A stretch of 64,000 nucleotides of DNA from Hymenobacter pini. Lineage in GTDB: Bacteria; Bacteroidota; Bacteroidia; Cytophagales; Hymenobacteraceae. The notes beneath the pieces are model-generated. The model had not been told where the DNA came from. It saw only the letters and a list, made by a program, of their open reading frames with translations, and made no database searches. The stretch covers positions 186,001-250,000 of the forward strand of contig NZ_JAIZZH010000002.1 in the NCBI RefSeq assembly GCF_020421205.1, given 5' to 3'. Below, one piece after another: positions 7,500 through 16,648 of this stretch. Made by a program: the position numbers and the translations under genes. Numbering within the stretch: the stretch's first letter is position 1; each line of letters starts with the position of its first letter.

Positions 7500-8648
7500 A
7501 TGTCTGCTCCTATTCTGAAACCTATCTGCTGGCTCTTGCTCCCCTTGGCCTCGGCTACCCTGGCCGGCTGCGGAGCCAACTCCCAGGCCGAAACCACCAA
7601 AACCGAAGCCCCGCCCACGCTACCCACCACTCAGCTCACGGCCCGCGACACCATCCTGACTCACGACTACGTGGCCGATATTCAGGCGGTGCAGAACGTG
7701 GAAATCCGGGCCCGGCTGGAAGGCTTTTTGGAGCAGATTTACGTGGATGAGGGCCAAGCCGTGCGCAAAGGGCAGCCGCTGTTCCGCATCAATGACACCG
7801 AGTACAAAAGCCGGCTGAGCCGGGCGCAGGCTGAGCTGAGCAGTGCCCAGGCCGCCGCCCGGGTGGCCCGCCTGGAGCTAGAGCGGGTGCAACTGCTAAC
7901 CAGCAAGGACATTATTTCCAAAACCGAGTTGGAGGTAGCCCAGGCCAAATACCACGCCGCCCAGGCCGATATTCAGCAGGCCCGCTCCACATCCGCCAAC
8001 GCCGCCCTCATGCTTTCTTATACTCTGGTGAAGGCCCCGTTTGATGGGGTCATCAACCGGATTCCGCTCAAAAAGGGCAGCGTAATTGAGGATGGCACCC
8101 TACTCACTACGGTGTCGGATATCAACGACGTATTTGCCTACTTCAACGTGTCGGAGGCTGAATACCTGGCCTACGTGAAGAAAGCCGGCCGCGACTCGGC
8201 CCGCAGTACCAACGTGGCCCACCTGCTCCTTGCTGATGGTTCCACGTACTCCGTGAAAGGCAAGGTAGAAACCGTGGAAAGCCAGTTTCAGGCCAACACC
8301 GGCTCCATTGCCTTCCGGGCCCGCTTCGATAACCCCCAGGGCCTGCTGCGTCACGGGGCCAGCGGCAAGGTGCGCTTGAGCAACACGGTGGAAGATGCCG
8401 TGCTGGTACCCCAAAAATCGGTGTTTGAGATTCAGGACAAGAATTACGTGTTCATGGTGGACAAGCAGGGCCGGGTGAAGCAACACGCGTTCCAGCCCCA
8501 AACCCGCCTTTCCGACTTCTACGTGGTAAAAACCGGCCTCAAAAGCGGCGACAATATTGTGTACGAAGGCGTGCAGGACCTGCGCGACGGCGCCACCATC
8601 CGGCCCCAGCCCGTGGCCATGGACGAGCTGATTGAGGACGCGCGGTAG
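7500..8648 (+). CDS. RND efflux periplasmic adaptor (AcrA family), lipoprotein
   Basis: 382 residues. A lipoprotein signal ends at LAGC with the lipidated C24. Then come the barrel-sandwich halves around EIRARLEGFLEQIYVDEGQAV and LVKAPFDGVINRIP, an alpha-helical hairpin rich in Ala/Gln between them (about 95-165), and beta-barrel and membrane-proximal domains with VLVPQKSVF. It links the inner-membrane pump at 8872 to the outer-membrane factor at 12198. Spacing to the pump gene is 223 bp, which I searched without finding a gene or clear control site. Confidence 0.92.
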   Translation: MSAPILKPICWLLLPLASATLAGCGANSQAETTKTEAPPTLPTTQLTARDTILTHDYVADIQAVQNVEIRARLEGFLEQIYVDEGQAVRKGQPLFRINDTEYKSRLSRAQAELSSAQAAARVARLELERVQLLTSKDIISKTELEVAQAKYHAAQADIQQARSTSANAALMLSYTLVKAPFDGVINRIPLKKGSVIEDGTLLTTVSDINDVFAYFNVSEAEYLAYVKKAGRDSARSTNVAHLLLADGSTYSVKGKVETVESQFQANTGSIAFRARFDNPQGLLRHGASGKVRLSNTVEDAVLVPQKSVFEIQDKNYVFMVDKQGRVKQHAFQPQTRLSDFYVVKTGLKSGDNIVYEGVQDLRDGATIRPQPVAMDELIEDAR

Positions 8649-8871
8649 AAACTGCGCCCCCCTCCGCTTCAGCAAGGCGGGAGTAGGGATGATTAACGGC
8701 ACCAGCAGCTAGCTGGCCCTGGTTTTTGCACGCCAAGCTGAGGGGACTGGCAGGCAACAAACCAGCGGAGAGTCCACCGTTCAACACGCCGGTTAACCAC
8801 CCTATTCCCCCTTGTTCGGGCACTATGCTTCTCCAGCCCACTTCTTAGCCCTCCCCAATACCCCGCACCCT

Positions 8872-11800
8872 ATGCTCGCACTCTTTATTCGCCGGCCGGT
8901 TCTCTCGCTGGTGATTTCCCTGTTTATCACGTTTCTGGGTGGGCTGGCGCTATTTTCGCTGCCCATTACCCAGTTCCCGGACATCGTACCGCCCTCCGTG
9001 ACGGTAACGGCCCGCTACACCGGCGCCAACGCCGAGGTGTGCGCCAAGGCCGTAGCCACGCCTTTAGAGCGGGCCATCAACGGGGTGCCGGGCATGACCT
9101 ATATGTCGTCGGTGAGCAGCAACAGCGGGCTGACGGTGATAACCGTGTTTTTCCAGGTGGGCACCGACCCCGACCTAGCCGCCGTGAACGTGCAGAACCG
9201 GGTGCAAACCATCATTGATGAGCTGCCCGAGGAAGTAATCCGGGCTGGGGTGAGTACCGAGAAGGAGGTGAACAGCATGCTGCTCTACCTCAACGTGATG
9301 AGCGAAGACCCCAAGGTGAGCGAGAAGTTCATCTACAACTTCGCCGATATCAACGTGTTGCAGGAATTGAAGCGCATTGACGGGGTAGGCTTCGCCGAAA
9401 TCATGGGCCAGCGCGAGTACTCTATGCGCGTATGGCTGCAGCCTGACCGCATGGTGGCCTACAACGTGTCGGCAGAGGAAGTGGTGGAGGCCATCCGGGC
9501 CCAGAACGTGGAAGCGGCCCCCGGAAAATCGGGGGAAAGCTCGGGCCAGGATGCCCAGATGCTGCAATACGTGCTGCGCTACACCGGCAAGCTCTTCGAG
9601 CCCAAGCAGTACGAGGACATTGTGCTGCGCGCCAACCCCGACGGCTCGGTGCTGCGGCTCAAGGACGTGGCCCAGGTGAAGTTCGACGTGCTCAGCTACG
9701 GCATGGTGTCCAAGATTGACGGCAAGCCCTCGGCGGCTATTATGCTCAAGCAGCGCCCCGGCTCCAACGCTTCGGATGTAATCAAGCAGGTGAAGGAGCG
9801 CATGGCCGAGCTGAAGCAGACGTCCTTCCCCCCCGGCATGACCTACAACGTGGCCTATGACGTGTCGCGCTTCCTCGATGCCTCCATTCACGAGGTGTTG
9901 CGGACCCTGGTAGAAGCGTTTTTGCTGGTATTTGTGGTGGTGTACCTGTTTTTGCAGGACTGGCGCTCCACGCTGATTCCGGCCCTGGCGGTGCCGGTGG
10001 CGCTGGTGGGCACGCTGTTTTTCATGCAGCTGCTGGGCTTCAGCATCAACCTGCTCACGCTGTTTGCCCTGGTGCTGGCCATTGGTATCGTGGTGGATAA
10101 CGCCATTGTGGTGGTGGAGGCCGTGCACGCCAAAATGCACGAAAAGCACCTCTCGGCTATGGATGCCACCCTGGAAGCCATGTCGGAAATCGGGGGGGCT
10201 ATTGTGGCCATTACTTTGGTGATGTCGGCGGTGTTCGTGCCGGTGTCGTTCATGGAAGGCCCGGTGGGCGTGTTCTACCGCCAGTTCTCGCTTACGCTGG
10301 CTATTTCCATCGTCATTTCGGGGGTGAATGCTCTGACGCTCACGCCGGCGTTGTGCGCGCTGATGCTTAAGCCCGTAGCGCACCAGGAAGGCAAGAAGCT
10401 GGGCGTAATGGACCGGTTTTTTGCCGGCTTCAACCGCCGCTACGAGGCCTTGGCTACCCGCTACCAGTGGCTGGTGCGCACGGTGGCTAGCCGCCGCCTC
10501 ATCACCATTGGCCTGCTCATCGGCTTCTGCCTGGCTACCTGGGGCGTGAACTCCATTCTGCCCAGCGGCTTTATCCCAACCGAGGATCAGGGCATGGTGT
10601 ACGTAAACGTAACTACGCCACCCGGCGCCACGGTGGAGCGCACCGAAAAGGTGCTCGACGAAATTCAGAAAGTAGCCGCCAAGCTGGGCCCGGTGGAATC
10701 GGTGTCGACGCTGGCGGGCTACAGCCTCATGAACGAGGTGGCCGGGGCCTCCTACGGCATGGGCATGATCAACTTGAAAACCTGGGACGACCGCAAGGAG
10801 TCGGTAACCGACCTGATTGCCCAGCTCAACGAGCAAACCAAGCACATCCACGACGCCGACATCCAGTTCTTCCCCCCGCCCACGGTACCGGGTTTCGGTA
10901 ACTCCAGCGGCTTCGAGCTGCGCCTGCTCGACAAAACCGGTCGCGGCGACCTGCCGGCCACGGCTCAGGTAGCCGACAAGTTCATCACCGCCCTCACCAA
11001 CACCCCGGCCGTAGGCGGGGCCTTCACCGGCTTCGATGCCAGCTTCCCCCAGTACCTCATCCACGTCGATCAGGACCAGGCGGCCAAGAAGGGCGTGACC
11101 GTGGACAAGGCCATGAGCACCCTACAAACCCTGATGGGCTCGTTCTACGCCTCCAACTTCATCCGTTTCGGGCAGATGTACAAGGTGATGGTGCAAGCCG
11201 CCCCCGGCTACCGCACCAGCCCCGAGGATGTGCTGAAAATGTACGTGAAAAACGACCGGAACGAGATGGTGCCCTACTCCAGCTTCGTGCGCCTGGAGCG
11301 GGTGTACGGCCCCGAGCAGCTCACCCGCTACAACATGTACACCTCGGCCATGCTCAGCGGCGACGCGGCCCCCGGCTTCTCCTCCGGCGACGTAATTAAG
11401 ACCATTGAGGAGGTAGCGGCCAAGGAGCTGCCCCGCGGCTACAGCTACGAGTGGAGCGGCATGACCCGGGAGCAAATCCAGAGCGGCAACCAGGCCATCT
11501 ACGTGTTTGCGGTGGTATTGCTGTTCGTGTACCTGCTGCTGGCGGCCCAGTACGAGAGTTTCCTGCTGCCGCTGCCGGTACTCCTGAGCCTGCCTACCGG
11601 CATCTTCGGGGCCTTCCTGTTTCTGAAGCTGCTGGGCCTGGAAAACAACATCTACGCCCAGGTGTCGCTAGTAATGCTCATTGGCCTGCTGGGCAAGAAC
11701 GCCATCCTCATCATTGAGTTTGCGGTGCTCAAGCGCAAAGAAGGCCTTTCGGCCCTGGAAGCAGCCGTGCAAGGCAGCTACTCCCGCCTGCGCCCCATCC

Positions 11801-12039
11801 TGATGACCTCCTTCGCTTTCATTGCCGGCCTTATTCCGCTGACCATTGCTACCGGCGCGGGCGCTCTGGGTAACCGCTCCATCGGCACGGCCGCGGCGGG
11901 TGGCATGTTCATCGGTACCCTGTTCGGCGTGATTCTGATTCCGGGCCTCTACGTGCTGTTTTCGCGCCGGAGCAAGCAGGAAAAGAAGCGTAAGCAGCTC
12001 ACCGAGCCCACCGAAACCCTGGAACCCGCCCACGCCTGA
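8872..12039 (+). CDS. RND multidrug efflux transporter, HAE1/AcrB type
   Basis: 1055 residues from the ATG at 8872 (MLALFIRRP); a reading-frame extension to 8812 is unlikely because AcrB-type pumps begin at this membrane helix. Typical features are the porter start LPITQFPDIVPP, the TM4 motif GIVVDNAIVVVE with D409, the TM10 lysine in GLLGKNAILIIEF, and a C-terminal repeat of the membrane domain. AcrB has Asp-Asp in TM4; here the second is Asn410, a variant whose effect I cannot judge. The family is drug-type (HAE1), not the heavy-metal HME type, despite copper-related neighbours. Confidence 0.93.
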   Translation: MLALFIRRPVLSLVISLFITFLGGLALFSLPITQFPDIVPPSVTVTARYTGANAEVCAKAVATPLERAINGVPGMTYMSSVSSNSGLTVITVFFQVGTDPDLAAVNVQNRVQTIIDELPEEVIRAGVSTEKEVNSMLLYLNVMSEDPKVSEKFIYNFADINVLQELKRIDGVGFAEIMGQREYSMRVWLQPDRMVAYNVSAEEVVEAIRAQNVEAAPGKSGESSGQDAQMLQYVLRYTGKLFEPKQYEDIVLRANPDGSVLRLKDVAQVKFDVLSYGMVSKIDGKPSAAIMLKQRPGSNASDVIKQVKERMAELKQTSFPPGMTYNVAYDVSRFLDASIHEVLRTLVEAFLLVFVVVYLFLQDWRSTLIPALAVPVALVGTLFFMQLLGFSINLLTLFALVLAIGIVVDNAIVVVEAVHAKMHEKHLSAMDATLEAMSEIGGAIVAITLVMSAVFVPVSFMEGPVGVFYRQFSLTLAISIVISGVNALTLTPALCALMLKPVAHQEGKKLGVMDRFFAGFNRRYEALATRYQWLVRTVASRRLITIGLLIGFCLATWGVNSILPSGFIPTEDQGMVYVNVTTPPGATVERTEKVLDEIQKVAAKLGPVESVSTLAGYSLMNEVAGASYGMGMINLKTWDDRKESVTDLIAQLNEQTKHIHDADIQFFPPPTVPGFGNSSGFELRLLDKTGRGDLPATAQVADKFITALTNTPAVGGAFTGFDASFPQYLIHVDQDQAAKKGVTVDKAMSTLQTLMGSFYASNFIRFGQMYKVMVQAAPGYRTSPEDVLKMYVKNDRNEMVPYSSFVRLERVYGPEQLTRYNMYTSAMLSGDAAPGFSSGDVIKTIEEVAAKELPRGYSYEWSGMTREQIQSGNQAIYVFAVVLLFVYLLLAAQYESFLLPLPVLLSLPTGIFGAFLFLKLLGLENNIYAQVSLVMLIGLLGKNAILIIEFAVLKRKEGLSALEAAVQGSYSRLRPILMTSFAFIAGLIPLTIATGAGALGNRSIGTAAAGGMFIGTLFGVILIPGLYVLFSRRSKQEKKRKQLTEPTETLEPAHA

Positions 12040-12076
12040 TGAATCAGGCCTCGAGGGTTTAAACTCTCAATTTTTC

Positions 12077-12175
12077 TGTCATCCTGAGCAGAGCGAAGGA
12101 ACTTACCACCTCAAAACGAGCTGTTCGGTGATAATCCAAGATAGGATAAGGTCCTTCGCTCCGCTCAGGATGACA
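12077..12175. repeat. Palindromic repeat, GTCATCCTGAGC family
   Basis: Left arm TGTCATCCTGAGCAGAGCG then AAGGA pairs with right arm TCCTTCGCTCCGCTCAGGAT then GACA. It lies between the RND pump and the outer-membrane factor, ending 22 bp before the latter. Its transcript hairpin could modulate expression of the last gene of the efflux operon; this is inference. Confidence 0.8.
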
Positions 12176-12197
12176 TAGTAGAAGTTTTGCCAGATTT

Positions 12198-13685
12198 ATG
12201 ACCTTACCAACCTCGATACGTCCTCTCACCCACCGCGTAGTGCCGGCACTGGCTGCGCTGACCCTGGCGGCCAGCTGCCGGATAGCTCGGCCTACCGTGC
12301 AGCCCGCCGCGGCTACCATGCCAGCTGCTTTCCCGACTGCGGCGGCCACTACTGATTCTGCCTCATTGGCCGACCAGCCCTGGCGGCAGTTTTTTGGGGA
12401 CCGAAACCTGGTGGGCCTGATTGATACGGCCCTGCAAGCAAACCCCGATTTGCACACGGCCATTCAGCGCATCGAAATTGCCCGGGCCACATTGCAGGTG
12501 CAGCGCGGGGCCCTGCTGCCCACCGTGAACGGGGTGGCCAGCGCCGGCGTAGAGAAGTTCGGTGACTACACCCTCAACGGCATCGGGAACTACGACACCA
12601 ACCTCTCGCCCAACATTGAAGGGCGGCAGCGCATCCCCAACCCCACGCCCGACTTCTTTCTGGGGTTGCGCAGCTCCTGGGAAATTGACCTCTGGGGCAA
12701 GCTGCGCCAGCGTCGGCAGGCCGCCTACCTGCGGGTATTGGCCTCGGAGAAGGGCCGGCATTTGGTCGAAACATCGTTGGTAGCCGAGGTGGCGCGGCTG
12801 TATTTCAACCTGCTGGGGTTGGATAACGAACTGGCCGTGCTCACCAAAAACCAGCGACTGCAGGAGCGGGCCCTGGATATTGTGCGGGTGCAGAAGCAGG
12901 CCGGTCGCGCCAACGAGCTGGCCGTGCAGCAGTTCACGGCCCAGCTGCTGCGCACCCGCAGCCTGGAAGCCGAAACTCAGCAGCGCATTGCCGCCTCCGA
13001 AAACGCGCTGAACCGCCTCCTGGGCCGCTACCCCCAGCACATTGCCCGGGGCCTGCCCATTCTGCAGCAGCCCCTGCCCACCCAAATACAAGCGGGCCTG
13101 CCCGCCTCCATGCTCCTGCGCCGCCCCGATGTGCAGCAGGCCGAACTGGAGCTGGTGGCTGCCCGCGCCGATGTAGCGGCCGCCCGGTCGGCGTTTTTGC
13201 CCTCCCTCACGCTCACACCGTTTGTGGGCGTGAATGCCTACCGGGCCTCGGTGCTGTTCAACACGCCCGGCTCGCTGGCCTACGGGCTGCTTTCGGGCCT
13301 GAGTGCGCCTTTGCTCAACCGCAACGGTCTCAAAGCCGACCTGCGCCGCTCGGCCGCCGAGCAGCAGATTGCTTACAACGACTACCAGAAAGCCGTGCAA
13401 ACCGGCTTTGAGGAAGTAAGTACCAGCCTGCGCGGCATCGGCAACTACCAGCGTATGTTTGAGTTGCAGCATCAGGAAGTAGCCGCCCTCAACAAAGCCG
13501 TGAGCGTATCCGACGACCTGTACAAGGCTAACTACGCCTCTTATTTGGAAGTAGTAACCGCCCAGCGCAGCGTGCTGGAAGCCGAGCTGAACCTAACCGA
13601 CACCCGTCGCCAGCAGTTCCTACTCCTCATCGACCTCTACCGCGGCCTGGGCGGCGGCTGGACGCCGACTGCAGCGGCGGAATAA
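12198..13685 (+). CDS. TolC-family outer-membrane efflux lipoprotein (NodT type)
   Basis: 495 residues. The lipobox LAASC gives a lipidated C27. Two tandem outer-membrane efflux domains follow, with the typical SSWEIDLWGKLRQRR strand and the paired LLRRPDVQQAELELVAARADV motif, and long coiled helices rich in Ala, Gln and Leu. The protein should form the trimeric outer-membrane channel for the adaptor and pump encoded upstream. Only a palindromic repeat separates it from the pump gene. A bidirectional hairpin follows its stop. Confidence 0.92.
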   Translation: MTLPTSIRPLTHRVVPALAALTLAASCRIARPTVQPAAATMPAAFPTAAATTDSASLADQPWRQFFGDRNLVGLIDTALQANPDLHTAIQRIEIARATLQVQRGALLPTVNGVASAGVEKFGDYTLNGIGNYDTNLSPNIEGRQRIPNPTPDFFLGLRSSWEIDLWGKLRQRRQAAYLRVLASEKGRHLVETSLVAEVARLYFNLLGLDNELAVLTKNQRLQERALDIVRVQKQAGRANELAVQQFTAQLLRTRSLEAETQQRIAASENALNRLLGRYPQHIARGLPILQQPLPTQIQAGLPASMLLRRPDVQQAELELVAARADVAAARSAFLPSLTLTPFVGVNAYRASVLFNTPGSLAYGLLSGLSAPLLNRNGLKADLRRSAAEQQIAYNDYQKAVQTGFEEVSTSLRGIGNYQRMFELQHQEVAALNKAVSVSDDLYKANYASYLEVVTAQRSVLEAELNLTDTRRQQFLLLIDLYRGLGGGWTPTAAAE

Positions 13686-13698
13686 GTAACAAGCCATG

Positions 13699-13751
13699 TT
13701 TAAAACAGAAAAGCGGCGCCACTGATGCAGTAGCTCCGCTTCTCTGTTTAA
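13699..13751. terminator. Bidirectional terminator between convergent genes
   Basis: TTTAAAACAGAAAAGCGG (13699-13716) pairs imperfectly with CCGCTTCTCTGTTTAA (13736-13751). The A-rich and T-rich flanks would serve both the efflux operon and the converging metalloprotease gene. Confidence 0.6.
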
Positions 13752-13812
13752 GCCGTTTCATGGAACGTCACTCTTCGGCTTTGCTCGAAAAGAAATTTGT
13801 ACTGCATCTTCC

Positions 13813-16245
13813 TTATAGCGTTCCACAATCATCCGAGCCGATGGGGGCGCCGTCGGGCATGGGAAGGGCGGGCGCGGGCTGGAACTTCTCGGGGATATCC
13901 TCGAACTGCCGGATGGTGCGAAGGGCGGCCAGGGCGGTGGCACGGCGGCTTTCTTCTTTGACTTTCTGATCCTTTTGGAGCTGCTTTTTCAGGTCTTCGA
14001 CTTTCAGGGCTGCCAGAGCTTTCACACCAACGGGAGCTTGTGGGGCGGCGGCCAGGGCCAGCAGCTTTTGCAGGGTGAGCATCTGCACGAGGCGCTGCAG
14101 CTCGCCGGGGTAGCCGGTTTCAGGTTTGGCCTGCCAGGTAGCGGCCAGCAACTTATCCAGCACCGCCCCCAGGCCGGGCTGCTCGGCCTGGCGGGCGTGG
14201 TACTCTTCCAAACGCGCCGCCCGCTGGGGGTTCAGCAGAAATTCCAGCGTAGTAGCCGCCACCGATTCGGCCGCGCCCAGGGGGTCGAAGGTGAGGCCGG
14301 TGCGAGCGGGAAAGGTTTCTCGGCTGCGGCCATAGTTCACGGGCCGGGGCGGAATCTTCGTCAAGAGTTCCTCCGACAGAGCCAGCTCCCGGGGAGAAAT
14401 CGTGCGAAGCAACGCGTCCAGGGCCTTCCACTGCTCGGCGGGCTCCAATAGCTTGGTGGTGGTTTGGCCGTCGCCTTTCACGGCGTAGGTGTAGTAAAGG
14501 CCGCCCAGTTCCTTGGAAGCCGCCTCCACCTGGTAGCGCTGCAGCAGGTACATGGGCACCAGCACTTCCTCCAGCATGGCCATGGGCTGGCCGGGGGCTA
14601 GGGCTTTTTCGGAGAAGCGGGCCAGTAGCTGCCGGCGCACATCCAAGAGGCGGTTGAGCTCGTCGGCGGCGTTGGGGCCGTCGTCCCAGAGGTGAGCCGT
14701 GGGGTGGGCCCCGCCGGCGGCCCGGGCATCGGCATCGGCCATGAACACGTAGCCATCGTCCAGGGTCTGCTTCATAACAGCGTCCAAAGCCGCTTTTTCA
14801 TCGGCCTGCGGGCCGAAGTCCTGGTAGCCGTAGAGGATGGCGCGCTTGTCCCAGCTGCCGATGCCGGTGGCGTACGCCTCGCTCAAATCAATGCTGCCAT
14901 CGGCGCGGGTGTTGATGCGGGGCATGGGGTAATCCATCACCGACGACCGATCTTTCGTGCTGGCCGAGTAGTTGTGGTAGAGGCCCAGGGTGTGGCCCAC
15001 CTCGTGGGCGGCCAGTTGGCGCAGGCGGGCCACGCCCATCCGCAGCATGTCGGGCGGGGTAGGCTTACCGTCTTCGTAGGGCTGCAACAGCCCCTCGGCA
15101 ATCAGGAAATCCTGACGCACCCTGAGCGAGCCCAACGACACCTGTCCCTTGATGATTTCGCCAGTACGCGGGTCTACGATGCTGGCCCCATACGACCAGC
15201 CCCGGGTGGAGCGGTGCACCCACTGAATGAGGTTGTAGCGAATGTCCATGGGGTCGGCGTCCTCGGGCAGCAACTTTACCTGAAACGCGTTGCGGTAGCC
15301 GGCCGCCTCAAATGCCTGGTTCCACCACGCGGCCCCTTCCATGAGGGCGGAGCGTACGGGCTCGGGCGCGCCTCTGTCCAGGTAATACACAATGGGCTCC
15401 ACGGCCTCGCTCTGGGCCGCCGTAGGGTCCTTCTTGGCGAGGCGGTGCCGCACCAGCTGCCGCTTGAGAATGGGCTGGTCAATGGGCGTGGCGTAGTCCA
15501 TATACTCGTTGGCGAAAAAGCCGGCGCGGGGGTCGAAGGCCCGGGGCTTGTAATTCGCGTCGGGCAATTGCACGAAGGAGTGGTGCATGTGCACCGTCAC
15601 GGCGTTCGGGTCGGGGGTAACCGACTGAATTTCGCGGCCTTTGGCTCTACCGGTAAGGGTGATGATGGCCTCGAACTCGGAGTTCTGGGGGAAGCCCTTG
15701 GTATTGGGCAGAAACACCGCCGAGCGGCTTTCTTCAGCCTTGAAGCTGCCCTGTTTGAGGTCTTCCAGCTTGTCACTGATCTGGTGGGAGTCGCGCAGCA
15801 GAAAGGGCGTGAGGTCGATGAGCACTTTGCCGCCCTCCTGGGCCTCGGCCTTGAAACCCCAGATGACGGACTGGGCAAACGCCTGCTCCACCGATTTGCG
15901 CTCCTCCGGGTTCTGGCTCACAGCTCGGAAATCATAATTGGGCTGGAGCAGTAGAATCTTGGGGCCGCTTTTCACGAACTTTACAATGCGCGTCTGCCCG
16001 ATCTGGCCCCGGTCGAGGCCCAGGTCGTTGGAGCCTACGCCCTGAGGCAGGCTGCTCACGTACAGGATTTCCTGGTCGAGCTTGTCGATTTCCAGCAGGA
16101 TGCGCCCGCCCTTCTCATCCCAATAAAACGGGAAGAAACCGGGGAATTTCTGGAGGCCTTTCGTCTTCTCGGTCAGGGTTTGGGCCGAAGCCAGTGGTGC
16201 ACTCAGCAGAAAGCTACCGAGCAATAATGCGTAGAGTTTTTTCAC
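13813..16245 (-). CDS. Secreted zinc-dependent metalloprotease, DUF5117 family
   Basis: 810 residues from a GTG at 16245, which places the signal peptide (VKKLYALLLGSFLLSAPLASA) at the N-terminus; an ATG at 16305 would add 20 residues before it. The N-terminal third has the DUF5117 pattern (FYWDEKGGRILLEI, LPQGVGSNDLGLDRGQIG). The catalytic motif HEVGHTLGLYH at residues 414-424 gives zinc ligands H414, H418 and H424 with E415 as the base. These proteins are common in Bacteroidota and are exported to the periplasm or outer membrane; substrates are unknown. It diverges from the S41 peptidase across a repeat-containing spacer. Confidence 0.88.
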   Translation of the reverse strand: MKKLYALLLGSFLLSAPLASAQTLTEKTKGLQKFPGFFPFYWDEKGGRILLEIDKLDQEILYVSSLPQGVGSNDLGLDRGQIGQTRIVKFVKSGPKILLLQPNYDFRAVSQNPEERKSVEQAFAQSVIWGFKAEAQEGGKVLIDLTPFLLRDSHQISDKLEDLKQGSFKAEESRSAVFLPNTKGFPQNSEFEAIITLTGRAKGREIQSVTPDPNAVTVHMHHSFVQLPDANYKPRAFDPRAGFFANEYMDYATPIDQPILKRQLVRHRLAKKDPTAAQSEAVEPIVYYLDRGAPEPVRSALMEGAAWWNQAFEAAGYRNAFQVKLLPEDADPMDIRYNLIQWVHRSTRGWSYGASIVDPRTGEIIKGQVSLGSLRVRQDFLIAEGLLQPYEDGKPTPPDMLRMGVARLRQLAAHEVGHTLGLYHNYSASTKDRSSVMDYPMPRINTRADGSIDLSEAYATGIGSWDKRAILYGYQDFGPQADEKAALDAVMKQTLDDGYVFMADADARAAGGAHPTAHLWDDGPNAADELNRLLDVRRQLLARFSEKALAPGQPMAMLEEVLVPMYLLQRYQVEAASKELGGLYYTYAVKGDGQTTTKLLEPAEQWKALDALLRTISPRELALSEELLTKIPPRPVNYGRSRETFPARTGLTFDPLGAAESVAATTLEFLLNPQRAARLEEYHARQAEQPGLGAVLDKLLAATWQAKPETGYPGELQRLVQMLTLQKLLALAAAPQAPVGVKALAALKVEDLKKQLQKDQKVKEESRRATALAALRTIRQFEDIPEKFQPAPALPMPDGAPIGSDDCGTL

Positions 16246-16360
16246 GCGGAAAGGGAGAATAGTCGGGGCCGTAAGGTAGAAATGGAAGTTGGGAGTTGAG
16301 CGCATGCCAGGCGGGTTTTATCGGACTTGGCCTCGGTTTGCGGATGCTATTCACCAGACC

Positions 16361-16526
16361 GTCATTCCGAGCTTGCCGAGGAATCTCGCGTGCTGAGGTT
16401 GCCATACTAAATCGTCATGCTGAGCGAAGTCGAAGCATCTCTACTGCTTCGTTGAATCATCACGCCAACGTCAGCACGCGAGATTCCTCGGACCCTGGCT
16501 TGATGCGCCACATGCTCGGAATGACG
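16361..16526. repeat. Composite palindromic repeat with a nested half element
   Basis: The outer arms are GTCATTCCGAGC...CGAGGAATCTCGCGTGCTGA and the inverted TCAGCACGCGAGATTCCTCG...GCTCGGAATGAC. Between them sits a half copy of another family (CGTCATGCTGAGCG then AAGTCGAAGCATC...CTTCGTTGA, about 16413-16456). The right outer arm is itself interrupted by about 23 bp (16492-16514). It fills the spacer between two divergent protease genes (16246-16648), which otherwise holds no gene. Confidence 0.8.
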
Positions 16527-16648
16527 GTCAAATTGGCGGAAACACGCCGGTTTCAGCATGAAATGTAGCCGGGTTGAAAAGCCTAGATGGAATGCAACGC
16601 GCAGCAGAGGGCATGTATCTTACAGCTTGATTCCTCTCCTCTATTTCC

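Noticed and set aside
8649..8871. Gene or riboswitch in the 223-bp spacer before the pump gene
   Set aside because: No open frame with a sensible start and no recognisable RNA structure; the frame from 8812 is only an extension of the pump gene.
9175..11064. Long minus-strand open frame opposite the RND pump gene (629 codons)
   Set aside because: Its product is His/Gly/Leu-rich without family features and lies fully opposite a clear AcrB-type gene; GC-rich codon bias creates such shadows.
12363..13472. Minus-strand open frame opposite the TolC-family gene
   Set aside because: Shadow of a well-supported outer-membrane factor.
7500..13685. Heavy-metal (CusCBA-type) efflux system
   Set aside because: The pump's TM4 motif and overall pattern fit the HAE1 drug family, not the HME family.
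14692..15954. Plus-strand open frame inside the metalloprotease gene
   Set aside because: The minus frame has a signal peptide and HExxH motif; this one has neither start context nor family resemblance.
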